From: Cacajao melanocephalus
Taxonomy: Eukaryota > Chordata > Mammalia > Primates > Pitheciidae
Length of the DNA stretch: 64,000 bases
Assembly: GCA_963573385.1 (NCBI GenBank)
Contig: CAUYLG010066009.1
Location: forward strand, 1-64,000
Direction of reading: 5' to 3'
The first letter of the stretch is position 1. Each line of letters begins with the position of its first letter. Shown here in pieces: positions 1 to 13,152 of the stretch. Made by a program: the position numbers and the translations under genes. Below the pieces are notes generated by a model that was not told the origin of the DNA, did not search any database, and saw nothing but the letters and a program-made list of their open reading frames with translations.

Positions 1-330
1 TGAATCTGGAAACCATCATTCTCAGCAAACTGACACAAGAACAGAAAATCAAACACTGCATGTTCTCACTCAAAGGCAGGTGTTGAACGATGAGAACACA
101 TGGACACAGGGAGGGGAGCATCACACACTGGGGTCTGTTGCGGGGGACTAGGGGAGGGACAGCGGGGGGTAGGGAGCTGGGGAGGGATAACATGGTGAGA
201 AATGCCGGATATAGGTGACAGGGATGGAGGCAGCAAACCACATTGCCATGTATGTACCTATGCAACACTCCTGCATGTTCTGCACATGTACCCCAGGACC
301 TAAAGTGCAATAAAATATATTTAAAAAAAA
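1..330 (+). mobile_element. L1 3' end (primate L1), cut by window start
   Basis: The window opens inside the last codons of L1 ORF2, then runs through an L1 3' UTR with the usual order: CACACTGGGG block, G-rich stretch, CACATGTACCCC, then an A-rich tail after GCAATAAAA. The 5' part lies outside the window. The 3' UTR closely resembles that of the L1 at 59292, which suggests the same subfamily. It is dead sequence with no intact frame. Confidence 0.93.
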
Positions 331-340
331 TTCTCAGAAA

Positions 341-627
<287 letters not shown>

Positions 628-642
628 CATATATATATATAT

Positions 643-731
643 GTTTTCTAAGCATATATAATATGCTTCTACCATCTTAATTCATTCTATTTCTATTGAA
701 TATCAGAGTTTTGTAATACCAGCCTTCTGCA

Positions 732-788
<57 letters not shown>

Positions 789-822
789 CGTGTGTGTGTG
801 TGTGTGTGTATGCTTAGAAAAC
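643..822. repeat. (AT)n/(GT)n microsatellite bounded by inverted 14-mers
   Basis: A long uninterrupted AT run at about 735-784 is followed by a GT run at about 788-808. The block is bounded by GTTTTCTAAGCATA at 643-656 and its exact reverse complement at 809-822. Between the left 14-mer and the AT run lies a 68-bp segment (667-734) copied from or to 1650-1717. Confidence 0.9.
667..734 (+). repeat. 68-bp dispersed duplication, copy A
   Basis: Matches 1650-1717 in direct orientation with about 65 of 68 bases identical and no gap. It is flanked by AT-rich repeat on both sides, so this copy looks like the inserted one and the 1650 copy, which sits in ordinary sequence, the source. Confidence 0.9.
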
Positions 823-845
823 AAATAAGGGGGAATATGAGTAAG

Positions 846-1255
846 GACCCTGCAACATTACCAGCGCAAGTCTTATTTACCCTTAATTTTTAAAATTTAG
901 ATGACAAATTTCAATCAGCTATAGAAAAGCACTTTGCTTAAATCTCTCAAGACATAAAACCCACAGTTTTATGGGAAGATGTGAATAGTAATGTATGGTG
1001 TGGTCCAAATGATTTGCTAATATGGGGAAGAGGGTATGCTTGTGTTCACACCCCTTCAGTGTCAACAAGATCTATCAACCTACTAGCCATGGCCCTGCAG
1101 AAACCCAGAGATCAGGTGCTGATGTGGCTTACAGGAACTTTGGGAGTTCCACTAACCACATGGCATCCACAGTGCCATAAATATATGGCAAGGTCCCTGA
1201 CAAGGCCTATGTCAGGGAAAATCTTACCTAGATATCATGTCATATCATTTTAATT
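846..1255 (+). pseudogene. Class II ERV (betaretrovirus-like) integrase C-terminal remnant
   Basis: Translated on the plus strand, this stretch gives the C-terminal part of a betaretroviral integrase: a short helix-linker segment, then the DNA-binding domain with a GP...L.WGRG motif (WGRG near 1025-1036). At least two in-frame stops break the reading frame, near 885 and 928. An open stretch of about 90 codons begins at 981 and keeps the WGRG motif. What follows the domain does not clearly resemble envelope. No LTR was found on either side. The 5' side ends at the microsatellite at about 822, which may be a rearrangement breakpoint. This is an old inactive copy. The assignment rests on motif recognition only. 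Confidence 0.72.
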
Positions 1256-2691
1256 TCTTCTAGAGTTTTCTCCCAAGTTTTCCTTTTCTCATCACCACAA
1301 CAATGCCTGTTGAAAAACTGAGTAAAATGCAGGATTTCCAAATTGTATCTTTCCCGAGATTTTTATCTTATCCTGTGCCTTATGACTAGGTAGGGCTAAC
1401 ACAGCTATGTCCCATAATGGCATCGTTCAATCAGTTACCTAGACTTCGCCTGCCAGACTAGTGAAACAATCTTTCCTTTTCCTTATCTGTATCCTGCTCA
1501 CGGGGCTGGTTTGGAATGGACAGAAAAATAAACACAGAACTACATGCTGGTCTAACTCACCTTTTAAAGTGATTACCTGGGAAGAAATGAAACCCTCTAG
1601 GTAGACCTGTGGTCTCTTGGCTTCATGGAGAAGGTAAATGGAAGCAAAATTCTACCATCTTAATTCATTCTATTTCTGTTGAATATCAGGTTTTTGTAAT
1701 ACCAGCCTTCTGCAAACTTAACATTTTAATATTTTTTAAATCAAATCAGTTGAACTCTTGAGCTGAGAATAGAAAGTATCTGGTGTCTTTGCAAATGTTT
1801 TACAGGAGTTTTATGCATAGGCTATACACAGTATTTTCAAAACATGACCCTGAAGCAATGTGACTGACTGCTTCCCAAACATAGGAGCCGGGTTGCCTTC
1901 CAAGGAGCATTGCCTCCTGTGAAACAGCCAGCTCTTCTCTGAGAATAGTCCCATCAGGTGAGACTTATGAAGAACTCAATCATAGCACGTTCCAAGGCTG
2001 ATGTCTGCATGTCTTCAATGGCAGTAAAGCTTAAACTATTTCAGGCAGATCTGGTATTTGTAAACAACCAAAGCTCATTCATTCAGAGTCATTTTAATTG
2101 AATCAGAGAGGTGACTGTGGAAAAGAAAGCTATGTGTGGTTGATATAGAGATGAGAGTCTGATGAGAAAATGGTTGTCGTACGTTGCTTCTAAACCAACT
2201 CTGAAGACAATTTGCAAAGATGAACTGCATATAAATTTTGGTAAGTATGACAGAAAAGAGCACAACGTGCTTCTATGACTCTTTTTAGGATACAATACTT
2301 ATCTTAGTGTAAAATCCAGGCGTATATGGTGAAAGTATATTTTGCTTCTTTACAGATACTTTTATGCTATGTTGGCCATAGGACTCTGTGGTACTTCACG
2401 TGCTTGCTTTCTTATTAGGACCATATGCACAATCCAGCCATGCTCCTTTTTAATCAAGGAAACTAGACTCATATGTCCAAAGGTCAGGAAATGAATAGAA
2501 TCCGTGTAAACTCGTTTTAAAGAAAATGAGCAAATTACCATTTAATTGGATGATTTAGAATCTGAATCAGGGTTCATTAGATTAGTATTTGTGAGCATGG
2601 CAAGTTTTGCATAATTGCTGTATAATTGTGATTCTTGCTTTCTCTAGGATGAAATAAAAGTGAAAGATTTCATTATAGTCACCTTCAAGGA
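1256..2691. other. No confident feature; possible ERV continuation
   Basis: Apart from the 68-bp duplication source at 1650-1717, nothing is recognisable. The part up to about 1640 follows the integrase remnant directly and could be decayed envelope, but I see no motif to support that. The rest is AT-rich unique-looking sequence. Confidence 0.4.
1650..1717 (+). repeat. 68-bp dispersed duplication, copy B
   Basis: Partner of 667-734, about 983 bp apart, direct orientation, three mismatches. It is continuous with surrounding non-repetitive sequence and so is the likelier source. Confidence 0.9.
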
Positions 2692-2704
2692 AAGAAACAT
2701 TTTC

Positions 2705-3029
2705 TTTTCTTTTCTTTTCTTTTCTTTTCTTTTCTTTTCTTTTCTTTTCTTTTCTTTTTTGAGATGAAGTTTCACTTAGTCACCCAGGCTGGAGTGCAAT
2801 GGCAGGATCTCGGCTCACTCCCAGGTTCAAGCGATTCTTCCACCTCAGCCTCCCAAGTAGGTGGGATTACAGGCACCCACCATCATGCCCAGCTAATTTT
2901 TGTATTTTTACTAGAGATGGGGTTTCACCATGTTGGCCAGGCTGGCCTTGAACTCCTGACCTCAGGTGATCCACCTGCCTCAGCCTCCCAAAGTGCTGGG
3001 ATTATAGAAGTGAGCCACCACACCAGGCC
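2705..3029 (-). mobile_element. Alu SINE with (TTTTC)n tail and perfect TSD
   Basis: Minus-strand Alu. Its tail, read on plus, has become a (TTTTC)n pentanucleotide run of about 11 units up to about 2757. The body from about 2758 has the standard right arm, AATTTTTGTATTTTT link and left arm, with a small internal deletion after CTCGGCTCACT. The target-site duplication AAGAAACATTTTC is perfect at 2692-2704 and 3030-3042. Confidence 0.96.
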
Positions 3030-3042
3030 AAGAAACATTTTC

Positions 3043-3361
3043 TTATTTCTTCTTTCTTATTATTTCAGTCATGAAACTCAATTGCCTTTCATATATCTTA
3101 AGAACTCCTGAGTATTACTATTTTCCAAAACTTTAGAAAGTCACTCTCCTACTTTTGTGTATATAATTATATTTGGCTTTAAATTTGTTAAGAATAAATG
3201 TTTTAAGATAGGTAAATACCAGTTTGTTTAAACAATATGCCTTCTGTGCACAAAGCATTTAGCACTACATTTTTAGCAAAATATTCATACATTGTCATGT
3301 AAAATTACCAGAAGTCTTTCACATGATAAATTCTTCTTTTATCCTAACTGTATTGGTAAAA
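3043..3361. other. No feature seen
   Basis: AT-rich sequence without recognisable repeat or coding signal. Confidence 0.5.
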
Positions 3362-3482
3362 TATTATTCTACTTTAAACATGAGGAAGATAAAGCTTAAG
3401 AAAGTTCAGTGACTCCCTGTAGGTCACAAGGGGAGTTAATGATGGAGCCCAGTTTAGAATTGGGTACAGTCCTGAATCCTGG
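3362..3482 (-). mobile_element. MIR SINE fragment
   Basis: Shows the MIR core read in reverse: ATGAGGAAG..AAGCTTAAG, then GTAGGTCACAAGG and a GAGCCCAG-like block, matching the usual 'tgaggaaactgag...ggtcacacag...gagc' order with heavy divergence. A relic of ancient tRNA-derived SINE activity. Confidence 0.75.
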
Positions 3483-4430
3483 CTTGTTTTCCCATCGTTC
3501 TCCGTAACTTCCATCCACATCCATAACAACTTTCCACCTTCCTCTCATACTGATTCTGAGCTCAAAAATAAAAGGCAATGCAATATTGACAGATATTTTT
3601 TATTTACTCTCTGCTTTAACCTAAAAAAAATTTGGTATGATTTTCAAAGCATACAAAGTAAAAAATAGAAATAAGCCATAAGATTGGGTAAAGAGAAAAG
3701 AAGGGTAGGAAAATTAAGACGATGCTACTGGTTCCATTGGCATCAAATAGATGTGCTGTCACTGAGAGGATGGAGTCACAGTATTTTCTGTTTGTTTGTT
3801 TTTTACAATTTCTAGCCTTAATAAGATGAAAACAAACCAGTGGTTGAGGAGAAGCACCAGTATCTCTTTTAGTAGAAACTAAGAATTTTCTGCCCTGTTA
3901 GATTCTTGAGGAAATAAAAATGGGCCCTGCTTGCAATCAGTGATGGTCTTAACCAAAACCAAAAACTCTTTTTAATGGTTGCAGACATGGCCAGAGGAAC
4001 CTTAGTGAGGCTTCCAATAGCAGCAGTGTTTCTAGCCAAATAAAGGCAAGGCTGTACTGCAACCATAAAATGACTCACATCCCCTTTTTTGAGCGATCTC
4101 TGCTTCCTTACAGTGATAATACGGTTTTAGTTTTAATTGTCCCTGCTTCTTGGGGAAATAAATGAGATACCCAAAATCAAATTGCCTCTCTTCTCTGACA
4201 GCACCCAACTACCTCAGAGTCTGTTCTCAGAAACTTCTAACACTTTCCCAGAGTCCATAAGAAGCCCCTTCTAGGTTCAGTCTACTAAGAGGCTCCTAAT
4301 GGTCCCCTGGGTATGTTCTCCATTGCCATAGCAAGCTAAATAAATAAAACAACTGTGTATGTTGTGTGATTATAGGTGTTTTCTTGAAATCTGTTGGTGA
4401 GCTTTGATAGATGTCAACAATAACAGACTA
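3483..4430. other. No feature seen
   Basis: Unique-looking AT-rich sequence. A minus open stretch near 3869-4078 has no recognisable protein content. Confidence 0.5.
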
Positions 4431-4737
4431 AGCCAGGTGTCGTGGCTCAAATCTGTAATCCCAGCACTTTGGGAAACTAAAGCAGGATTGTTTAAGGCTA
4501 GGAGTCTGAGACTAGCCTGGGTAACATAGCCAGACCTCATGTCTACAAAAATAAAATAAAATAAATATCCCAATGCAGTGGCATGTGCCTGTAAGTCCTA
4601 GGGACTGAGGAAAGAGGATAGCTTGAGCCCAGGAACATCAAGGTTACAATGAGCTATGTTTGTGTCACTGTACTCTAGCCTGGGCAACAAGCACACTCAT
4701 CTCCAAAAAAAACAAACAAACAAACAAACAAAAAAAA
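4431..4737 (+). mobile_element. Alu SINE, old (J-type)
   Basis: Plus-strand dimeric Alu, strongly diverged, with the AluJ-like phrase GCTTGAGCCCAGGA in the right arm and a (CAAA)n-type tail ending near 4737. Divergence marks it as one of the oldest Alus here. Confidence 0.93.
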
Positions 4738-5001
4738 CTATTTAATGGAGTCAGAAATACCCTCATATCCAGATTAAATAAAATAAATTTCATATGCCAG
4801 TTTCTTATAAAGCGCCTTAATTTTGGCCAACATCATTATACTTAAAAGCATAATTTTTCAGCAATACTGTAGTAGAGTAAAACAAATTTCAGATAGTGTT
4901 ACTTAATTAAGAGAAACATTTGATACCTATGTTTAAAAATATTTCATAAGAAAACCTGAGGGAGCTTGACTGATATTACATTTGTGCAAAATATTTTATG
5001 A

Positions 5002-5005
<4 letters not shown>

Positions 5006-5032
<27 letters not shown>

Positions 5033-5033
5033 A
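5006..5033. repeat. (TA)n microsatellite
   Basis: Uninterrupted alternating TA run of about 28 bases, shortly upstream of the MER8 insertion. Confidence 0.95.
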
Positions 5034-5066
5034 AGCTGTACATATACACCTGTACATACATATATA

Positions 5067-5359
5067 CAGATTAAGCATCCAATCCTAATCCAAAATCCCC
5101 AAATCTGAAGTTTTTTTGAGCCCTGACATGATGCCACAAATGGAAAATTCCATACCAAAGTTCTTAACACAAACTTTGTTTCATGTTTAATAAAATTATT
5201 AAAAGTATTTTACAAAATTACTTGCAGTGTATGTGTACAAGGTATCTATGAATCATAACGCATTTTGTGTTTATGCTTGGGTGTCATCTTTAAGTATCTC
5301 TTATTTGAACTCTGAAAACTTTTGGCTCCAAAAATTGCAGATAAAGGATACTCAACCTG
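5067..5359 (+). mobile_element. MER8 DNA transposon (Tigger-derived, nonautonomous), end to end
   Basis: Begins CAGATTAAGCATCC and ends GGATACTCAACCTG, the two MER8 termini, and is flanked by TA on both sides (5065-5066 and 5360-5361), the expected mariner/Tigger-type target duplication. The interior follows the MER8 order, including GACATGATGCCACAA and AAACTTTGTTTCATG. It carries no transposase and depended on a Tigger source. Confidence 0.9.
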
Positions 5360-5361
5360 TA

Positions 5362-5827
5362 CTTTAAAATCTTGTTAGCCTTTACAGCATTCTTTTTATA
5401 AGAGAATAACTGACTTTTCACATAATTATCACTTGGTAAACATCATTTCACAATAAGTTTGAGTCACACTCAAATTTCCACGCAGTGTGACTGGAGGACT
5501 TCCTTCAAGGCCTTTGCTGAAATAAAACTATTTTTAGAGTCAGAAAAAACATTGCTAGTATACCCAGATCACAAAAATGGATTTGAAATGGGAGCCATCT
5601 GATTCATATCACAGGGGAAACAGCAATTCTAATACACTCACTCCAGAAAAATTCATGAAGAGATATTTGCTTTTTTAAGATTGCATATAAGCCTGGTTTT
5701 CAATTTGAAGCTTATTTTTATGTTTTGAATGGTAAACCATAATATCTGCCATCTTGTAGGTGTGATGTTGTGAATTATATATTTGGTGTTTAGTTTCCTG
5801 ACATAATGCTTCTTCTTTTTCTTCTTC
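5362..5827. other. No feature seen
   Basis: AT-rich unique-looking sequence between MER8 and an Alu. Confidence 0.5.
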
Positions 5828-6124
<297 letters not shown>

Positions 6125-6850
6125 TCTGGCATATGGTCTAAGAGTGCCTTTAGTCATGCTAATGAGATGACTAGGTCTGGGAACCCCTAGGTAGCTTCAG
6201 GATTGCAGCTGGTGACCATAAAGACAAGGGCATGATTGAACAGTTGGAGCTCTGAGCCCCACATCTCAATTTCTTGGGAGGGGAGAAGAGCTAAAGGTTG
6301 AACTGATCGCTAGTGGCCAATGATTTTATCATCATACCTGTGTAATGAAGCTTTCATAAAAATTAAAAGGTCTTGGTTTCGGGGAGCTTCTGGATAGCTG
6401 AATATGTGGAGGTTCCTGGAGATGGCTTTGACGCTCAGTATTCCTTCTCCCATACCCCACCCTACGCATCCCTTCAATCTGGCTGTTTATCTGTATCCTT
6501 TCTAATATTCTTTATAATAAATCGGTAAACATAAGTTAAGTGTTTCTCTGATTTCTGTGAGCCACTCTAGCAAATTAATCAAACATGAGCAAGGAGTCAT
6601 AAGAATTGTGATTCATAGCTGGGCGGTTGGAAGAATAGGTGATAACCTACTACTTACCTTTGGCATCTGAAATGGACAGTCTTGTGGGACTGAGGCCTCA
6701 AACTGTGGAATCTAATGCTATCTCCAGGCAGATGAGTCAGAATTGAATGTAATCAACGGACACCCAGCATTGGTGATTGTTGAAGAAGTGATTGCTTCAG
6801 TGTGTGGTTTTGTGTTGAATGGTGTACGACAGTAGGAAAAAATCCATTTT
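6125..6850 (+). mobile_element. ERV LTR remnant, family not assigned
   Basis: Sequence order matches an interspersed LTR that I recognise but cannot name: AGATGACTAGG, GGAGGTTCCTGGAG, a polyadenylation signal AATAAA at 6516-6521, GAGCCACTCTAGCAAATTAATC and a terminal segment with CTATCTCCAGGCAGAT. The polyA signal places the R region near 6520 and supports plus orientation. No internal ERV sequence is attached, so it is probably a solo LTR. The 5' boundary is approximate. Confidence 0.6.
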
Positions 6851-7917
6851 GGTTTGGTTTTTGTATTACCAAATAAGAAATATTTCCTTTCCCTAATGAC
6901 TGAATTTTATTATCATTAGGTAATTAATGAATTTTGCCCCAAACTGAAAAGCTTTTCTTACCTGAATTAGCCATCAGTGACAAAGATTTTTATTTTAATA
7001 CAAAAATACAATTCATATCATTGATTAAAACAATTCACTAATCTGTTTGGGGGCAGTACATGGAATGTGAAACCCTACAAAGTAAATGAAACTCAGGATG
7101 ATGCAAAGTCTTGTTCATTGTCCAGAGGCTAAAGTTGAAACTAAAGCAATGGTCATTTGATTTTTACATTTTTAAAAATAATTTGCATTTCTCAAACACA
7201 CTCTCTGCTCTCTGTAAAGCACTTGCTAGCATTTTCCATCTGCCTGTCTTTGTATCCATCCATGATGTTCTAAGTACAAATACAAATTTTCTGCCTTTAA
7301 AGAACAAGTTTTGATGTCAAATAAAATAGCTATTTTCTACAAACACTTTCAAACATTGTTGCTGTGTCATGTTAGCACTGTGTGGATATACGTAATTTCT
7401 TCAGTGAAAGATCTTATTTTCTATTTGGCATACTTGCTCTATTTTGCTTTACCTCTGTCTTGATTTCTTTTGAATTAATCAAACATGTTTGCTACATTTT
7501 CTTAATTACTTCTCTTACTAGTCTTCTAACGGTTATTAGACATTATATCTGGCATCCGTCACTAACCCTACTTCAAGGCAAATTACTATTTTCCACTCCT
7601 CTAATGTTAAACCTTTGGACATTTTAACTCCACTTACCTCCTACTGTCTTTGCATTTCTGTCACTATTCATTTTAATTCTACAAATATTTTAAGTTTCAC
7701 AAAATAGTTTTGTCACTCTTCATACTGTCAATATTACTTTACATTTACTGACATATTTACATATTCTGTGTTTTTCATTCTTCTCTGCACAGATGTGTTC
7801 CAATATGGGATCATTTTCTTCTGGTTGAACAATATCCTTTATTTAGTAAAGGTCTTCTGGGGACAAATTACCTCAGTGTTTGTCAGAAAGTGCCATGCCT
7901 TCATTTTACAGTTTAAA
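6851..7917. other. No confident feature
   Basis: AT-rich. From about 7380 the T-rich plus strand resembles the minus strand of old LINE sequence, and may be an extension of the L1M block that follows, but I could not align it to a specific part. Confidence 0.4.
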
Positions 7918-7930
7918 AAATGCTATTCTT

Positions 7931-8266
7931 GGCTGGTTGCGGTGGCTCACACCTGTAATTCCAGAACTTTGGGAGACCAAGGTGGGGGGATCGCCTGAGG
8001 TCAGGAGTTTGAGATCATCCAGGCCAACATGGGGAAACCTTGTCTCTACTTTAAAAAATACAAAAATTAGCTGGGCATGGTGGTGCAAACCTGTAATCCT
8101 AGCTACTCAGGAGGCTGATGCAGGAGAATCACTTGAACTCAGGAGGTGGAGGTTGCAGTGATATGAGATCACATGATCACTGCACTCCAGCCTGGGCGAC
8201 AGAGCAATACTCCTTCTAAAAAACAAAACAAACAAACAAACAAAAAACAGAAAGAGAGAAAGAAAT
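7931..8266 (+). mobile_element. Alu SINE with TSD
   Basis: Plus-strand dimeric Alu with an A-rich tail made of (CAAA)n and GAAA units. Approximate TSD AAATGCTATTCT at 7918-7929 and AAATTCTATTCT at 8267-8278 (one mismatch). Confidence 0.95.
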
Positions 8267-9860
8267 AAATTCTATTCTCACTGGGAATAGAATTCTAAGG
8301 TGGCACTCATTTTCTTTTAGCAGTTATATCATTGTGTTTTAAATTTCATAATTTCTGTTGAGATTAACAGCTCAGTCTTACTGTTGTTTCTTTGTAGTTA
8401 AACATTTCTTTCTTTCTCTGACTAAATTTAATATTTCCCTCTTTGTCCTTGGCTTTAAGTAGTTTTACTATGATGTGCCTAAATACAGTATAGTTTTCCT
8501 TGTCTATATTACAGTTGGCTAGTATCTTTTCCAATTTTGCTTTTGTGTTTCTTTCTGTTATCTGTTTCTGCGATTCTAAGAAAATTTTTAGTTTGCAATT
8601 TCACTTTGTCCTGTACCCATCTTATGTTTTTCTCTATTTTCTGTTAGTTGTTTTCTCCTTCATGTCCCCTGTTTTCTGGAACAGGTGAGGTGGCTCACGC
8701 CTGTAATCCCAGTACATTGGGAGGCCAAAGTGGGAGGATCGCTTGAGTCCGCAAGTTCAAGACCAGCCTGGGCAATCCTGTCTCTATCAAAACAACAAGA
8801 ACAACAACAAAAGAAATCATGTCACCTTTTTTCTATTGCTCTGTTTTCTAGTTTCAGAATGCCATCTTCTGTGTCTACTCTGCTCAGACCATGTATTGCA
8901 TTCCTAATGTTAGTTACAATTATTTTTTAGTTTTAGAATTTACCTTAGTTTTTCTTTAAAATAGATTCTAAAAGCGCTGCTAAATTTATATATATTTTCT
9001 TAATATATCAGTCAAGGTTATTTTAAAGTAATTTACTAATAACTCCAATGTTGGGATCACTTGTTGGTCTATTTCTATCGTGTTATTTTTCTTGACTTTT
9101 ATTTACATGCTCTCTTCTTTTGGTGAGCCTAGTAATGTTATAGACTCCAGATGATGTTATTTTCTTCCAGAAAGAATTTAGTCTTTTCTCTGCTTGGCTG
9201 ACAATGTGGACTTGATCCACATTAACTCAAAGCGTGAGATGAGTCAATACTGAGTTTCAGTTTGGGTATATTGTTTTAATCTCTTAGTCACCCTTGATTA
9301 TAGTATAAAGGCCTCCCAGGTTTCCACCTGAGGTTCAGTGGTATTTGTTGGGACCTCTACCTTTAGCAGGTTTTAAACTGTAATTCCTACATGACTGAGA
9401 TTGTTGGAAAACTTACTCTGCTTTTCAGAAATTTTCTGCTTAACTTCTCATTTTCTACCATGTGCATTTTTAGAACGCACCAAATGTCTTGAAAGAAAAA
9501 CTTGCCATGTTTCAGGTTTAATCCTTCACCCACTGCCTGCCCGGATCCTGGCCCTTTATGTCTGCAATTTTGTCTCTCCAGCCTGAAAAACTATTACATG
9601 CTCTGCTGGTTTCTCTTATTTCTGCAGGGTCTCTTTGCCTGGGCATCACCTAGATTCTAAGGCTCTTTCTCTATATGCAGAATCATTAAATTTCCCCAGG
9701 GAATTGATGGCTGAATTATGTTTTCTGACTTCTCTACCATTGTTTCTTCTAGTATGGGTTACTTTAGCAGTTCTCTGATGTTTTAAACACACAAAAAAAG
9801 AGAGTGATCCAAATGTTTTGATTTTTCTCAGCAAGTGTAAAAGTCTGCTCCAAACTACTC
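8267..9860 (-). mobile_element. Ancient L1M/HAL1-type LINE, ORF1-side sequence
   Basis: The plus strand is the reverse complement of an old L1 ORF1 region: phrases such as CTTTGTCCTTGGCTTTAAG and CTATGATGTGCCTAAAT, AACTCCAATGTTGGGATCAC and GGACTTGATCCACATTAA fit the expected order. It is interrupted by an Alu monomer at 8684-8815 and ends near the CT repeat at 9907. Decayed beyond coding. Subfamily uncertain. Confidence 0.65.
8684..8816 (+). mobile_element. Free left Alu monomer (FLAM-like) with TSD
   Basis: A single Alu left arm from GGTGAGGTGGCTCACGCCTG to GGGCAATCCTGTCTCTA, then an AACAACAAG-type tail, without a right arm. Flanking TCATGTCCCCTGTTTTCT (8660-8677) and TCATGTCACCTTTTTTCT (8817-8834) form a diverged 18-bp target duplication, which supports insertion as a monomer into the L1M. 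Confidence 0.85.
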
Positions 9861-9906
9861 TAACTTGAAATTAAAGTTTTCTTCAGCTTTTTACCCTATT
9901 ATCATC

Positions 9907-9926
9907 TTCTCTCTCTCTCTCTCTCT
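9907..9926. repeat. (TC)n microsatellite
   Basis: Short uninterrupted CT run of about 20 bases. Confidence 0.9.
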
Positions 9927-9960
9927 TTCGCCACTTATTTTGTTAAAAATTGACCGTTTT

Positions 9961-11160
<1,200 letters not shown>

Positions 11161-11164
11161 CTGG

Positions 11165-12684
11165 TATAGGATACTATTAAAGGACTGTTGCAATGAATAG
11201 CTTTGTGTCTACACTATTTCATATTTTTGCCAATGTATCATTGGAATAAGTACCTAAAAGGAGAAATTCTGAGTCAGAGAACATATGCATGCATAATTTT
11301 GCTAGATATTACTAACCTTCTCTCTCTAGTGGTTGAACAGTCTTGAAATCTTACCACCAACATTTAAGAGTATATGTTTCTCCACGGTTTCCTCCACAGA
11401 GATTTTCACTTTTATTTTGGCTAGCTCTAGTATAATATTGTGTAATAAAATGCACTATTTTAAATATATAATTTGATAAGCTTTGACAAATATAGACAGT
11501 GGTGTAACCACCATCACCATTACCGTATATGAAGTTTTAAACCTACATTTGTGCCCGTTTCCAATTAATCTCTCCTCTAAATGCCTCGATCCAGGCAGCC
11601 ACTAATCTGCTTTATATGGCTATAGTTTCTGTCTTTTTAAAGGCTGTCAAATAAATGAAATCTTATAATCTGTCATTTGTTTCTAGTTTCTTTCACTTAG
11701 CTTCTTTCACTTTGACATTTGCCCATGTTGTTGTTCTTACTAGTAGTCTTTCCAATTTCTTTTTCATTTTCAAAATTGTTCTGGGTGTGTTAGGACATTT
11801 GGATTTCTACACTAATTTTAGATTCAGGTTTTCGATATCTACCAAACAGCCTACTTGAATTTTGCCTTGGTTTGCATTGAATTTGCAGTTAATGTACAGA
11901 CAATTGACATATTACAATTCTTCCAACTCATGGAACTGATGTATCTTTCCATTGATTTAGGTCCTATTTAATCTCTCTCCACAAGGTATTGCAATTTTCA
12001 CTGTATAGATCTTAGACATTTTCATCAGATTTATCCCTAAGTATTTTATATTTTATGATGCTATTTAATTGTTTTTTAAGTTTCAGTTTCTGAGATTTCT
12101 GCAGGTATATACACATACAATTAATTTTAATATTCTAGTTTCAAATCTTTTGACTCTGACAAACTCTTATTAGTTCCAGTAACTTTTATTATTCTGTTGA
12201 CTTTTCTACACAGATGCTCATGTTATCTGTGAATAGTTTTTCTTCTCAGTTTTCAATATGGAAGCCTTTTATTTATTGTACTCAGCTTTGTGCATTGGCT
12301 AGAACCTCTAATACAATGTTGAATAGAAATAGTGAGAGTGGATATCCTTGTCTGGTTCCTGAACTTAGGGAAAAGCATTTGGTCTTTCACTATTAAGTGT
12401 GCCAGCTGTTGGTTTTACCTACATGTGTTTTGTTAGGCTAGGGAAGTTTTCTACTATTTTAAACTTGCTGAGAGTTTTCAGTTTTAAATTAACTCATGGA
12501 TGGATGTTGGATATATCAACTACTTTTCTGCATGTATTGGTATGATATTGTGTTTTTTCTTTGGTCTATTATTACAATGAACTTCATTGATTGATTCTTG
12601 AATGTTCAACTAAACTTGCATTCCTTGTATAGACCCCACTTTTATTTTCGTTACCTTTTTCTATATTGTGGGATTCAACTTCCA
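11165..12684 (-). mobile_element. L1M LINE, ORF2 3' part and 3' UTR pieces
   Basis: 11165-11455 reads as the reverse of L1M ORF2 C-terminal sequence. 11456-11720 is an L1M 3' UTR with the CCACCATCACCATTA block, so at least two L1M copies adjoin. 11720-12684 is ORF2 again: the plus frame at 12289-12396 is the reverse-read RT-downstream block common to all L1s. No reading frame survives. The block is interrupted by a plus-strand L1 at 12685. Confidence 0.85.
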
Positions 12685-13152
12685 AACACATGCCTATGTT
12701 CATTGCAGCAATATTCAAAGTAGCAAAGACATGGAATCAACCTAAATGCCCATTAATGATGGACTGGATAAAGAAAATGTGGTACATATATACCATGGAA
12801 TACTATACAGCCATAAAAAAGAACAAGATCATGTCTTTGCAGGCACATGGATGGACCTGAAGCACTTTATCCTTAACAAACTAACACAGGAACAAAAAAC
12901 TAAATATCATGTGTTCTTACTTATAAGCGGGAGCTAAGTGATAAGAACAGATGGACATATAGAGGGGAACAACACACACTGGGGCCTACTGGAGGGTGGA
13001 GGGTGGGAGGAGGAAGAGAATCAGGGAAAATAACTAATAGGTACTAGGCTTACTACCTGGGTGATGAAATAATCTGTGCAATGAACCCCCATGACACAAG
13101 TTTACCTTTGTAAAAAACCTGCACATCCTGCACATGTACCCCTGAACTTAAA
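12685..13152 (+). mobile_element. L1 3' end (primate L1PB/L1MA age), 5' truncated
   Basis: Plus-strand end of ORF2 (CATGGAATACTATACAGCCA at about 12794, GCACATGGATGGACC) and the whole 3' UTR through CACATGTACCCCTGAACTTA. It is truncated to under 500 bp and inserted into an older L1M of opposite orientation. It ends without a clean A-tail, see 13153. Confidence 0.94.
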
